A stretch of 64,000 nt of DNA from Gammaproteobacteria bacterium (GTDB lineage Bacteria; Pseudomonadota; Gammaproteobacteria; Enterobacterales; Alteromonadaceae), in contig JAHKAA010000013.1 in assembly GCA_018825965.1 (NCBI GenBank), positions 30,968 through 94,967 of the forward strand, read 5' to 3'. Below are positions 27,725-37,540 of this stretch, piece after piece. Within the stretch, counting starts at the first letter, position 1; each line of letters starts with the position of its first letter. The position numbers and the translations under genes were made by a program. The notes under the pieces are model-generated. The model made no database searches, had not been told where the DNA came from, and was given only the letters and a program-made list of their open reading frames with translations.

Positions 27725-29746
27725 ATGAAAGCCTGGATCTTTCTCGGCACTGTATTACTGAGCAGTGCCGCTGTCGCTAAAACCCCGCTGACCATTGAAC
27801 ACCTGAACAAATTAAACAAAATTCACGATGTGGTGGTCTCCCCCGATGGCCGTTATCTGGTCTATGGTCAGGAAAATGGTGGCCTGGCTCCTGCGGATAA
27901 TAGCGCAGATCTGTATTTAATCGACTTAGAGCAGAACAACAGAGTCAGCCGTTTAACCCACAATGAGGATAAAGAGCACTCTGTGGCCTGGAACAAAGAT
28001 GGCAGCGCTCTGTATTTTCTGGCGGGCCGCTCTGGCAGTTCTCAGGTCTGGCGTTTGCCGATGACAGGTGGTGAAGCACAACAAATCACAGATTTACCTT
28101 TAGAGGTGGATGGTTTTTTAGTCTCAGCCGATAACAGTAAAATTGTGCTGCAAATGGCCGCTAAGCCGGGCTGCGAAACCTTATCCTGTACAGTGGAAGC
28201 TAAGCAGGTGAAAGCGGGTCAGCAAGACAGCGCTATGGTCTACGATCAATTGATGGTGCGTCACTGGGATACCTGGGCTGATGAATTCAGAAGTCATTTG
28301 TATATCAGCGATTTAAACGGTAAAAAAGTCACAGATGCAAAAGATTTATTGCCTGAGTGGAACACAGATATAGCCGGTATCAAAGAAGTGTCTTTTACGC
28401 CAGACGGTAAAAACCTGGTGTTCAGTGCCAAAATTCCCGGTCTGGACCAGGCATGGCATACCAACTTTGATATTTTTCAGGTGTCGGTCAACGGCGGCGA
28501 AAAAATTAACTTAACCCGCGACAATGCAGCCTGGGATGCCAAACCTTCTTTTTCCAGCGACGGGCGTTTTATGGCGTATTTGGCCATGAAAAAACCAGTG
28601 TACGAAGCCGATCGTTTTGGCCTGATCTTATTGGATATGGTGACAGGGCAACGTAAAGAACTGGCGCCTGAATGGGACAGATCGATCAGCGACTATAAAT
28701 TTGGTCCGGACAACAGAACTATTTATGCCACAGCTCAGGACACAGGTCAGCATGGTATTTTTTCGATTAATACCAGCTTTGGTGATATCAGCAAGGTCTA
28801 TGCCGACGGTACAGCTAATGACCTTAATGTGGCTGGCAATAAACTGATTTTTACCAACCACAGTCTGGATAAGCCGACTGACATTTACCAGATCACCGCA
28901 GAAACCGGTGCACCAACAGCCTTAACCCAAGTCAATAAAGAAGCTCTGGCCGGTATTCAGTTCGCTCAGTTTGCCCAGTTTAATTTCCCCGGCGCCAATG
29001 ACGAAACAGTGTATGGCTACTGGATGAAACCTGTTCATTTTAAAGAAGGCCAGAAATACCCCATTGCTTTTATTGTACACGGTGGGCCGCAAAGCAGCTT
29101 TGGCAATATGTTTAACTACCGCTGGAATGCACAGTTATGGGCAGCTCAGGGTTATGGCGTGGTGATGATCGATTTCCATGGCTCTACAGGTTACGGTCAG
29201 GCTTTTACTGATTCTATTGCCCGTGATTGGGCGGGCATGCCTTTGGTCGATTTACAAAAAGGTCTGGCTTTTATCACTGAAAAAGAAAAATGGCTGGATG
29301 GCAATAATGCCTGCGCTTTAGGCGCTTCTTACGGCGGCTACATGATGAACTGGATTGCTGGCAATTGGCAGGAAGCATTTAAATGTTTAGTCAATCATGC
29401 AGGTTTCTTTGATATGCCCAGCTTTTACAGCAGCACTGAAGAGTTATGGTTCCCGGAACATGATTTAGGTGGCCCGGTCTGGAACAAAGACAGTGATTAT
29501 CAGAAATTTAATCCTGCAGCTTTTGTTGAACACTGGAAAACACCTATGTTAGTGATCCACGGTTTAAAAGACTATCGTGTGCCTTATGCGCAAGGACTGG
29601 GGGCTTTTACTACCTTGCAACGTAAAGGTATTGAATCCAAATTAGTGATTTTCCCCGACGAAAACCATTGGATTTTAAAACCACGTAATGCAGAGCGCTG
29701 GTACAACGAAGTATTTGACTGGATGAAACTGCATACCCGCAAGTAA
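27725..29746 (+). CDS. Secreted S9 family peptidase (acylaminoacyl-peptidase type)
   Basis: A 673-residue S9C-like serine peptidase with a signal peptide (MKAWIFLGTVLLSSAAVA) and therefore periplasmic. The N-terminal half shows WD40-like PD40 repeats of a propeller (VVVSPDGRYLVYGQENGG, HSVAWNKDGSALYFLAGR, VSFTPDGKNLVFSA). The catalytic domain has Ser535 in GASYGGYMMNW, the Asp in VIHGLKDYRVP and the His in PDENHWIL. It releases dipeptides or acylated residues from peptides, judged by family. AGGAGAAATT-type spacing before the ATG is good (GGGAGAAATT). It differs in length and propeller from the other S9 enzyme near 4 kb. Confidence 0.92.
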   Translation: MKAWIFLGTVLLSSAAVAKTPLTIEHLNKLNKIHDVVVSPDGRYLVYGQENGGLAPADNSADLYLIDLEQNNRVSRLTHNEDKEHSVAWNKDGSALYFLAGRSGSSQVWRLPMTGGEAQQITDLPLEVDGFLVSADNSKIVLQMAAKPGCETLSCTVEAKQVKAGQQDSAMVYDQLMVRHWDTWADEFRSHLYISDLNGKKVTDAKDLLPEWNTDIAGIKEVSFTPDGKNLVFSAKIPGLDQAWHTNFDIFQVSVNGGEKINLTRDNAAWDAKPSFSSDGRFMAYLAMKKPVYEADRFGLILLDMVTGQRKELAPEWDRSISDYKFGPDNRTIYATAQDTGQHGIFSINTSFGDISKVYADGTANDLNVAGNKLIFTNHSLDKPTDIYQITAETGAPTALTQVNKEALAGIQFAQFAQFNFPGANDETVYGYWMKPVHFKEGQKYPIAFIVHGGPQSSFGNMFNYRWNAQLWAAQGYGVVMIDFHGSTGYGQAFTDSIARDWAGMPLVDLQKGLAFITEKEKWLDGNNACALGASYGGYMMNWIAGNWQEAFKCLVNHAGFFDMPSFYSSTEELWFPEHDLGGPVWNKDSDYQKFNPAAFVEHWKTPMLVIHGLKDYRVPYAQGLGAFTTLQRKGIESKLVIFPDENHWILKPRNAERWYNEVFDWMKLHTRK

Positions 29747-29771
29747 GGATCCGCTGAAGGCAACCTGAAAA

Positions 29772-29829
29772 TGTAGGGACAGGTGAAGGGCAGGGACAAG
29801 CTGCTGCCTTTCGCCCGGCCGTCTGATGA
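29772..29829. repeat. GC-rich interspersed repeat (TAGGGGCG family), copy
   Basis: It starts TGTAGGGACAGGTGAAGGGC and ends CCGTCTGATGAAACC. It aligns along its length with the sequence at 34806-34866 that lies after the next operon. It runs into the 5' region of the YjbR gene, which is one reason to prefer the later start codon of that gene. Confidence 0.55.
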
Positions 29830-29855
29830 AACCGCAAGTGCAGGTGGACGTGAGT

Positions 29856-30218
29856 ATGCAATTTACGCAAGTACGGGACTACTGCCTCGGACTGATGGGC
29901 ACAGAAGAAGACTTTCCTTTTGGTCCTGAAATTTATGTCTATAAAATAAAAGGTAAAATCTTTGCTATTCTTGGCACAGAGCATGGCGAAGGACGACTGA
30001 ATTTAAAATGTGATCCGGACGAAGCTCTGGCTCTGAGGGATATTTTCCCGGCCATCAGTCCTGGTTACCATATGAATAAAAAGCACTGGAACACGGTGCG
30101 TTTAAATGACACAGTGCCAGAGCAGGAAATTAAACGACAAATCGATCAGTCCAGACTATTGGTCATCCACTCTTTACCAAAAGTGCAGCGGCAGACATTA
30201 CTGATTGTGAAAGACTAA
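29856..30218 (+). CDS. MmcQ/YjbR family DNA-binding-fold protein
   Basis: A 120-residue protein of the MmcQ/YjbR family (double-wing, CyaY-like fold). It shows the family core in GTEEDFPFGPEIYVYKIKGKIFA, LNLKCDPDEALALR and GYHMNKKHWNTVRLND. The molecular role of the family is unknown, although a DNA-binding fold is accepted. An ATG also exists at 29826, inside the repeat. I use 29856 (MQFTQVRDYC), which matches family starts and has AGGTGG upstream. It is 20 bases from the following GGDEF/EAL gene and probably co-transcribed. Confidence 0.82.
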   Translation: MQFTQVRDYCLGLMGTEEDFPFGPEIYVYKIKGKIFAILGTEHGEGRLNLKCDPDEALALRDIFPAISPGYHMNKKHWNTVRLNDTVPEQEIKRQIDQSRLLVIHSLPKVQRQTLLIVKD

Positions 30219-30238
30219 AAGGATTAACCCGGACTGAT

Positions 30239-33200
30239 ATGCCTAAACCTGCTTTCCCTTTAACTGCCATTCGTATTGTGCTGCTGTATTGCTGTTTTGC
30301 TTTATTTTGGATTTTTGGCTCTGATTATTTATTGCACTTAACTGTCAGTGACCCACAAACCAATTCCTTGTTAGGCACAATGAAAGGCGTTGCTTTTGTA
30401 TGCCTGAGTGCCAGCTTTCTTTATCTTTTGCTGGCAACCTGGCGTAAACAGCAGTTTTTTGACTCTGTCGTCACGGTCCGATACAAACAACTGCGTATTG
30501 TTGCTCTTATTCTGGCTTTTATGCTGGCGATACCGGCTATGGCAGCCATTACCAAATGGGTGCATGGCAGTCAGCTAAAAACTGAAGCACTGAAAGACTT
30601 GCGTACAGTGACTGATATTAAAAAGCAGCAACTGGAACTCTGGTTGGCAGAGCGGCAATACGATATCAATGCCTTATCCCGCGATACTTCATTCCGGCAA
30701 AAGTTGCAGCAGTATTTCGAGTTGGGGGATAGCTCGCAACAAGCCGACATTCGTAACAGACTGGCTTCTGTTATTGCCGAACATTCGTTCAGCTCAGTCT
30801 TGTTGTATGACGCCCAAGGCCAACAGCATATTACCTTGGGGGCAGCATTAAAATTTGATGCACTGGGCGCAGGCCAGAATGTATCTCAGCCTTACACCCA
30901 ATGTGATAGCAAAGGAATAGACAGATATTGCCAACTGAATTGGTATCTGCAAATGGCGATAGGCGAACAGATCTACCAACTGGTGTTTAGTGTAGATACC
31001 AGTGTCTATTTGTTTCCGGCCATTCAGAATTGGCCAGTGTCCAGTCCAACAGCCGAGGTTTTACTGGTGCAGCGCCAGGATCGTGCTGTGGTCTTTCTGA
31101 ATCCGTTGCGGCATCCTCAGCATGCTTTATTAAATGAAATTGACACAGAGATAGACGGCCCCCTATTGGCCGCCAAAGCACTGCGGCAACGGCAGTTTAG
31201 TACAGCTGAAGGGCTGGATTACCGCAATCAACAGGTACTTGGCGCTTACACTCCGGTGCGGCAAACCAACTGGATGCTGGTCAGTAAAATTGATGTGGCC
31301 GAAGTACTGCAGCCTTTAGAGACCTTGTTATTATGGCTGTCCATTATCTCTGGCACTTTATTGATGTTATTGGTGCTGGGTGCGTTGTTCTACTGGCGGG
31401 AGCTTATTCAGTCACACGAGTTAGCCTTGGCTGCCAAACAAACTGAGCAGGACAAAACAGTACAGGCTTTTTTCGAGCTGCCCTTTTCCGGTATGGCTAT
31501 TTTGTCCCGTACTCATTTGCCTTTTATCCGGGTCAATAAAAAGCTGCAGTCTGTATTGGGCTATGCTGAAACTGAATTGCTGGCTTTGTCTTTGCGGGAT
31601 CTGACACAAAGCCCGGAACAATTTATGGCAACCAGTTTTTCCTCCAGAGAACAAATTTCGACCGAGTCGGATATTCAGTTGCGTCATAGCTCTGGCCGGG
31701 TACTGACCGTTAAGTTAATGATGCAACGTTTCAGTCAGCAAGGGCAGCCTGATCTGCTCTTAGCCACTTTTGAAGATGTCACTGAAAAACGCCAGTTGTA
31801 TGCTGATTTAAGCCGCAGCCATCAGCAACAGCTACAAAACTCTCAGCAACTGGATAGCATTTTAACGGCAAGCTCCACAGTGCTGCATCGGATTGAACTG
31901 GACGGTATCAGCTGTAAAACCAGTTGGGTCAGCAGCAATATTGAACGGCTCTTTGGTTATAGTGTTGAAGAGTCATTGCAGGAGCAGTGGTGGGAAAAGG
32001 GGGTTCACCCCGATGATAAACCTTTCGCCAGCGGCGCCATAAAACAAACCTTGTTGCACGGCCATTACCGCCACGAATACCGCTTTTTTGATGCGTCGGG
32101 CACTATCCGTTATATCCGTGACGATTTAAGGCTGTTACCCACGCGAACTCATGATCATCAACAAATTATTGGCGCTATGGTCGATATCACTGAACTGAAA
32201 CAGGCCAGGTTTGAGCAGGAAGCCAGCAACCATAAGTTAAAAACCTTATTTAACACCATGTCGGAAGGCCTGGTATTACATGATACAAAGGGGGCTATTG
32301 TTGATGCCAATCCTTCAGCTGAGTGGATGTTGCACTGTTCTTTAGACGAAATGCGCGGCTTAATCCCAAAAGTAGAAGACTGGAAAACCATTTACGAAGA
32401 CGGGTCAGAATTCCCATCAGAGCTGTATCCAAGTAACGAAGTATTACGCACATCTTTAGCTGTTCAGGATGTGGTGATGGGCATTGAGCGGGCCGGAGTG
32501 CAACGTTGGTTAAAGCTCAGCGCACAACCTTTATTCGAACAAGAGCAATTGTCAGGGGCTTTGGTCACCATAGATGATATCAGCTCAGAAGTGGCCATTC
32601 GCCGGGAGCTGAAACAACGAGCCCTGGTGATGTCTAATCTGGCTGATATGGCAGCACGCTTTTTACAACACAGTGACTGGTTGCAGCTATTGCGTAGCAT
32701 GATGCCGTCAGTCAGTCGTGCTTTGGCCGTTGATGCTATTTATTTATACCAGAACGAGATGCAGCAGGATCTGGTGACTGGTGTGTTATTAACCCAGTGG
32801 CGTCGTGATCAAAAAGAACATGTCCGTACTTTTAAGCAGCTGAATAATAAAATATCCCGCTGGTATCCAGCCATTGAGCACCTGGCAAAAGGAGCTGTTG
32901 TGGCCGGGTTGGCGCAGGATATGGATCAGATGCTGCGGCCTGTGCTGAAACGTTTTCGTATTCAGGCCATTGCCCTGGTGCCTGTGATGGTGGACGGGCA
33001 ATGGTGGGGCTTGCTGGGGGTGGAACAACATCACTCCTGCCGTGAATGGAATCAGGTTGAGCTGGATGCGCTGAAAATGCTGGCAACAGCTTTGGGCAAT
33101 GCAGTGAAACGTCAGCAGTTTGAGTCCTCATTGCAACAGGCTGCCGCTGTATTTGAAAGTACCCGCGAAGGCATTATGGTCACTGACGCGTCCAACCGTA

Positions 33201-34798
33201 TTATTCAGGTGAATCAGTCTTTATTGCAGATGTTGGGTTACGAAGAGGCGGAAGTGCTGGGGAATACTCCGGCCATGTTTGCGTCAGGACGTCATGATCA
33301 GAGCTTTTATACCAAAATGTGGCAGGAGCTGAGTAGGCAAGGGCACTGGCAGGGTGAGGTCTGGAACAGACGCAAAAATGGTGAAATTTACCCTGAACTG
33401 CTCAGCATCAGCACTATTGTTGATGCTGGCCAACAAATAACTCACTATGTGGCTGTATTTGCGGATATTACTCAGCTCAAAGCTTCAGAGCAGGAGCTGG
33501 CTTATCTGGCACACCATGATGTGCTGACAGATCTACCCAACCGTTTATTAATGAGTTCACGTTTGCAAAATGCGGTAGATTTGGCAAAACGTGATCAGCA
33601 TCAGTTTGCTGTGCTGATGATGGATCTGGACCGCTTTAAATACATCAATGACAGCTTTGGCCATCCATCAGGTGACGAGCTGTTAAAACTGGTGGCCACT
33701 TCGCTCAAACAACGGCTGCGTGATATTGATACCGTAGCGCGTTTTGGTGGTGACGAATTTATTATTCTGTTGGAGCAATTGCATCAAAGCGAAGACGCAG
33801 CCCGTTTTGCCACACAACTGATCAACGACATGAGTCAGCCCTGGATTTTGAGCAATAACGTTGAAGTACGTATTGGTGCCAGCATAGGTATTTCTATTTA
33901 TCCTGATCATGGCTCTGAAGGTGAAACCCTGCTCAGTAATGCCGATGCGGCTTTATACAGAGCAAAAGAGCAGGGCCGTGGCCGTTTTGCCTATTATTCG
34001 GATGATTTAACTCTGTATGCCCGCCAGCGTATTGAACTGGAAGCCAGATTAAGAGCTGCCTTGCAACTGGAGCAGTTTTTAGTTTATTACCAGCCACAAA
34101 CAGATATCAAAACCGGTCGTATTGTGGGGGCAGAAGCTTTAGTACGCTGGAACGACCCGGCGGAGGGCTTGATACCACCAGGGCGTTTTATCCCTATAGC
34201 AGAAGATACAGGCCTTATTGGTGCTATAGGCGATTGGGTGCTGGCTGAAACCTGTCGTCAGGGGGCCTTATGGCGTGCAGCCGGTTTACCAGATTTAAAA
34301 CTGGCGGTGAATTTGTCGTCTCATCAGTTCAGCCATGGTGATATAGGCGCACAAACGGCGCAGATTTTAAAAGAGACAGGTTTTCCGGCAGAACTGCTGG
34401 AGCTGGAATTGACCGAAAGCGCCATTATGTCGCGGGAGCAGCAAGCCGAACAGGTCTTGTCCGACTTGCACCAGATGGGCATCAATCTGGCCATTGACGA
34501 CTTTGGCACCGGCTATTCATCTTTTGCTTATTTACAGCGTTATCAGTTAGATGTGCTGAAAATAGATAAAAGCTTTATCGATGATGTGGCAGATAACAGC
34601 GAAAGTCAGGCCATAGTCACAGCTATCATTTCGATGGCGCATATTCTTGGCTTAAAGGCGCTGGCAGAAGGGGTGGAGCAGCAGGAACAACTGGATTATT
34701 TACGCCAACAGGGTTGTGATTATTATCAGGGCTATTTATGCAGCAAACCTGTGCCAGCCAAAGACTTTGAACAGTTAGTCCGCAGTCAGGTCAGATGA
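30239..34798 (+). CDS. Membrane-bound GGDEF/EAL cyclic-di-GMP enzyme with multiple PAS and GAF domains
   Basis: A 1519-residue cyclic-di-GMP signalling protein. It has three N-terminal hydrophobic segments within the first 105 residues, then a periplasmic sensor region to about 360, then a further helix (LLLWLSIISGTLLMLLVLGAL). In the cytoplasm it has at least three PAS-type domains (about 405-520, 545-650, 660-775), a GAF domain (about 795-955) and another PAS (about 965-1085). A GGDEF domain follows, with intact RFGGDEF near residue 1170, then an EAL domain with AEALVRW near 1298, ELTES and DDFGTGYSS. Both catalytic motifs look active, so it may make and break the messenger. The periplasmic ligand cannot be named. 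Confidence 0.93.
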   Translation: MPKPAFPLTAIRIVLLYCCFALFWIFGSDYLLHLTVSDPQTNSLLGTMKGVAFVCLSASFLYLLLATWRKQQFFDSVVTVRYKQLRIVALILAFMLAIPAMAAITKWVHGSQLKTEALKDLRTVTDIKKQQLELWLAERQYDINALSRDTSFRQKLQQYFELGDSSQQADIRNRLASVIAEHSFSSVLLYDAQGQQHITLGAALKFDALGAGQNVSQPYTQCDSKGIDRYCQLNWYLQMAIGEQIYQLVFSVDTSVYLFPAIQNWPVSSPTAEVLLVQRQDRAVVFLNPLRHPQHALLNEIDTEIDGPLLAAKALRQRQFSTAEGLDYRNQQVLGAYTPVRQTNWMLVSKIDVAEVLQPLETLLLWLSIISGTLLMLLVLGALFYWRELIQSHELALAAKQTEQDKTVQAFFELPFSGMAILSRTHLPFIRVNKKLQSVLGYAETELLALSLRDLTQSPEQFMATSFSSREQISTESDIQLRHSSGRVLTVKLMMQRFSQQGQPDLLLATFEDVTEKRQLYADLSRSHQQQLQNSQQLDSILTASSTVLHRIELDGISCKTSWVSSNIERLFGYSVEESLQEQWWEKGVHPDDKPFASGAIKQTLLHGHYRHEYRFFDASGTIRYIRDDLRLLPTRTHDHQQIIGAMVDITELKQARFEQEASNHKLKTLFNTMSEGLVLHDTKGAIVDANPSAEWMLHCSLDEMRGLIPKVEDWKTIYEDGSEFPSELYPSNEVLRTSLAVQDVVMGIERAGVQRWLKLSAQPLFEQEQLSGALVTIDDISSEVAIRRELKQRALVMSNLADMAARFLQHSDWLQLLRSMMPSVSRALAVDAIYLYQNEMQQDLVTGVLLTQWRRDQKEHVRTFKQLNNKISRWYPAIEHLAKGAVVAGLAQDMDQMLRPVLKRFRIQAIALVPVMVDGQWWGLLGVEQHHSCREWNQVELDALKMLATALGNAVKRQQFESSLQQAAAVFESTREGIMVTDASNRIIQVNQSLLQMLGYEEAEVLGNTPAMFASGRHDQSFYTKMWQELSRQGHWQGEVWNRRKNGEIYPELLSISTIVDAGQQITHYVAVFADITQLKASEQELAYLAHHDVLTDLPNRLLMSSRLQNAVDLAKRDQHQFAVLMMDLDRFKYINDSFGHPSGDELLKLVATSLKQRLRDIDTVARFGGDEFIILLEQLHQSEDAARFATQLINDMSQPWILSNNVEVRIGASIGISIYPDHGSEGETLLSNADAALYRAKEQGRGRFAYYSDDLTLYARQRIELEARLRAALQLEQFLVYYQPQTDIKTGRIVGAEALVRWNDPAEGLIPPGRFIPIAEDTGLIGAIGDWVLAETCRQGALWRAAGLPDLKLAVNLSSHQFSHGDIGAQTAQILKETGFPAELLELELTESAIMSREQQAEQVLSDLHQMGINLAIDDFGTGYSSFAYLQRYQLDVLKIDKSFIDDVADNSESQAIVTAIISMAHILGLKALAEGVEQQEQLDYLRQQGCDYYQGYLCSKPVPAKDFEQLVRSQVR

Positions 34799-34805
34799 AA
34801 AAAAC

Positions 34806-34866
34806 CTAGGGGCGGGTGACGGGCGGGGACAAGCCCGGCCCCTACAACCCGTCCGTCTCATGAAAA
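34806..34866. repeat. GC-rich interspersed repeat (TAGGGGCG family), copy
   Basis: It begins CTAGGGGCGGGTGACGGGCG, and TAGGGGC pairs with GCCCCTA further on. It ends CCGTCCGTCTCATGAAAACC. It is the closest relative of the element at 29772. It lies between convergent genes and may help end transcription. Confidence 0.6.
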
Positions 34867-34875
34867 CCTCTGTGC

Positions 34876-36720
34876 TTATGGCAGGGCTGAGCCCACCGGG
34901 ATTTCCAGCAATAACACCAGAGCCTGCAATAACAACTCTTCCTGCTCATTAACCAGTTCGTCGGCCTGAACTGCCATTTTCACCATTTGCCACAATTGTT
35001 GTTTCAGTCGGGGCGAACTGTGAATAAGCGCCGGCAGCTGTTCAGTCAGCAACTGAAAACTGACGGGCGGGCGAGCTGTAGATGCAGGCAAACCAAGCAC
35101 CTCCAAACCCATTTTCCAGGACTGATCCTGTAATTCTTCGTGTCTGGCCTGCTGTGCACATAAAGACAACAGCGCCAGCACAGGCTGCTGAACCTGATCC
35201 AGACTGCTGCTTTGATCACGACGATGCAGCAAAGAGGAGTCAAACTGACTGCCAACACAATGTTGTAACCAGTTTAATAACGCCCATTCCAATAAATCTT
35301 CTTCACCATCACAGCGGCTCAGGTTCTCGCAAAGTTGCTGAAATTGAACAAACTGCTGTTCTGACAACTGCTTTAAACCCGGCACTGCAATTTGCAGCAA
35401 CTGCAGCTTTTGTTTGCCTGATAAACGGCTGACATCGTCATACAACTTATCGACGTTTTGCATCAGTTGATGATCACCAAGAGCTTTGACCATAGCCCAT
35501 TGTTTCGCCAGATGTTCGGTCTGAATAAGGCAAGCACAACACAAAGCCGGGGCTGAAGGAGCATGGCGGCTGCTGTGCAGTAAAAAAGCCGGCAAAGCTG
35601 CCAGTACAGCCGCACTATGTTGCTCTGTTGTTTTAGCTGAAGATTCTGCGCTGCTTTGTTGTTTTAATTGTGCTTCTGCAGGAAAAACACCGTTCCAGCC
35701 GGGATCCAGCCGTTTAATACGCTGTGGCAACGGCGGGTGGGTGGCAAATAAACTGCTCCAGCGGCTGAGGGCTTCACCAAAAAATAAGTGGCTCATTTCA
35801 TCTGCATTGGGGTTTTTTATGGTGCTGCCGTAACTGGCGCCCCCAATAGCTTTTAATGCTCCTGCTATACCTGCCGGGTTACGGGTAAATTGCACTGCGC
35901 TGGCATCTGCCAGAAACTCGCGCTGGCGACTGACTGCGGCTTTGATCAGGCTGCCAAAAAAGGTGCCTAAATAGCCCAGTATCATCAGGCCCAGTGCCAG
36001 ACCCAGAATACCGCCGCCGTTGTCTTTGGATTTAGAGCTGCTGGCAATCACAGCCTGTCTGCGGCCACCGCTTCTCAGCAGGAAGTAACCGGCATGACCA
36101 ATACATTCGATGCCATGCAACAAGGCGATCAGACGAATATTCAGCTTCATATCGCCATTTAAAATATGACTGAATTCATGAGCTATCACGCCTTGCAGTT
36201 GATCACGGTTCAGCAGGTTCAGGCAACCCTGAGTGATGCCTATCACTGCATCTGCCGGCGAATAACCAGCAGCAAAAGCATTGATGGAGGATTCTGGCGT
36301 TAAATACACAGGCGGCACTGGCACACCTGCTGCAATCGCCATTTCTTCAACAATATTGAGCAAACGTTGCTGTTTATCGTCCGCTAAATGATGTTCAACC
36401 AGACGACCACCCAGCGCCTTGGCCACCACCTGTCCCCCCTGACTCAATTCAGCCTGTTTGATACTGATCACTGAGGCAATGATCACAAAAACAAACAAGC
36501 TGACCCAGCCCATCATTTTCCAGGGCAATTGTTCAAGCCAAAGCGGATCCGCAGGATTGAACAGCAACTGGTAGTGTTCTGGTGCCATGATACCTAAAGT
36601 GATCATCACCAACAGATTGGTCAGCACCAACAGAGTGATCACAGCGACCACAAACAGAAAAACCAGTAGTCTGGTATTGCCGCGCGCCTGATCCTGGGCT
36701 GCAAAAAAATTAGTAGCCAC
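34876..36720 (-). CDS. M48 family zinc metallopeptidase with long C-terminal extension
   Basis: A 614-residue membrane M48 (HtpX/Ste24-like) protease. Two N-terminal hydrophobic helices (LLVFLFVVAVITLLVLTNLL and MMGWVSLFVFVIIASVISI) precede the zinc motif VIAHEFSHILNGD near residue 180. A third zinc ligand is probably the Glu in SRQREFLADASAVQFTRNP. A hydrophobic stretch, ILGLALGLMILGYLGTFFG, lies between. The catalytic part ends near residue 345. About 270 residues of helical, Gln/Leu-rich sequence follow, not found in HtpX itself. It is the second gene of an operon with lemA (5-base gap), a common LemA/M48 pairing. Its substrates are unknown. Confidence 0.9.
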   Translation of the reverse strand: MATNFFAAQDQARGNTRLLVFLFVVAVITLLVLTNLLVMITLGIMAPEHYQLLFNPADPLWLEQLPWKMMGWVSLFVFVIIASVISIKQAELSQGGQVVAKALGGRLVEHHLADDKQQRLLNIVEEMAIAAGVPVPPVYLTPESSINAFAAGYSPADAVIGITQGCLNLLNRDQLQGVIAHEFSHILNGDMKLNIRLIALLHGIECIGHAGYFLLRSGGRRQAVIASSSKSKDNGGGILGLALGLMILGYLGTFFGSLIKAAVSRQREFLADASAVQFTRNPAGIAGALKAIGGASYGSTIKNPNADEMSHLFFGEALSRWSSLFATHPPLPQRIKRLDPGWNGVFPAEAQLKQQSSAESSAKTTEQHSAAVLAALPAFLLHSSRHAPSAPALCCACLIQTEHLAKQWAMVKALGDHQLMQNVDKLYDDVSRLSGKQKLQLLQIAVPGLKQLSEQQFVQFQQLCENLSRCDGEEDLLEWALLNWLQHCVGSQFDSSLLHRRDQSSSLDQVQQPVLALLSLCAQQARHEELQDQSWKMGLEVLGLPASTARPPVSFQLLTEQLPALIHSSPRLKQQLWQMVKMAVQADELVNEQEELLLQALVLLLEIPVGSALP

Positions 36721-36725
36721 AGGAC

Positions 36726-37316
36726 TCAGAAGCTCACTTTAGGTGCGGCCTGAATAGCTGCACTGTCGGCAAATTCCAGCAGTTTGGCATCATTCTGATG
36801 ACCAAAAAAGCCAGCAAAAATAACAGGAGGGAAACTTTGTTTGTAGCTGTTGTATTCAGTCACTGCATCATTAAAAGCCTGGCGGGCAAAAGCCACTTTA
36901 TTTTCAGTGCTGGTCAGCTCTTCGGTCAGTTGCATCATATTTTGATTGGCTTTCAAATCCGGGTAGGCTTCCATCACCATACTGAATTTGGTCATGGCGC
37001 CTTGCAAAGCAGATTCAGCACCGGCCAACTGGCTGATAGCCGTCGCATCACCAGGCTGTGCAGCTGCTGCTGTTAACTGACTCATGGCACTGTTACGTGC
37101 TGCAATCACAGCTTCCAGAGTTTCGCGCTCATGCGACATATAAGCTTTAGCGGTTTCTACCAGATTAGGAATTAAGTCGTAGCGGCGTTTTAACTGCACT
37201 TCAATCTGAGCAAAAGCATTTTGAAAGCGGTTTTTCAGTTTCACCAGCTGGTTGTAAATACTGGCGATAAAAAACAGGATAACAGCGGCAATCACTAAGG
37301 TAATAATGGTGGTCAT
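36726..37316 (-). CDS. LemA family protein
   Basis: A 196-residue LemA protein. An N-terminal membrane helix (IITLVIAAVILFFIASIYN) is followed by the signature LKNRFQNAFAQIEVQLKRRYDLIPNLVE and a long helical bundle. It is likely anchored in the inner membrane with the bundle outside. The function of LemA is unknown. The frame extends upstream to 37364, but the ATG at 37316 has AAAGGA at good distance and gives the standard N-terminus. It is operonic with the M48 protease downstream, which suggests a shared envelope role. Confidence 0.9.
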   Translation of the reverse strand: MTTIITLVIAAVILFFIASIYNQLVKLKNRFQNAFAQIEVQLKRRYDLIPNLVETAKAYMSHERETLEAVIAARNSAMSQLTAAAAQPGDATAISQLAGAESALQGAMTKFSMVMEAYPDLKANQNMMQLTEELTSTENKVAFARQAFNDAVTEYNSYKQSFPPVIFAGFFGHQNDAKLLEFADSAAIQAAPKVSF

Positions 37317-37540
37317 GGGATTTCCTTTACCAATGAAAGAATGAAACAAAGACCACTGTAGCACTGTAAAAATTAGTTGAATAGCATCAACAGCCTGTTA
37401 CCTTGTGGTGAGAAGAGCACAATTAATTACAAAACATAAAGGTGCATTGCCTCATGATTTCATCTGTTGTAGTCGCTTTGGTTAAAAGTGTCTTTGCTGA
37501 TGCAGTGAAATTCGTTTGGGATCATTTGGGAGTGAAGGGT

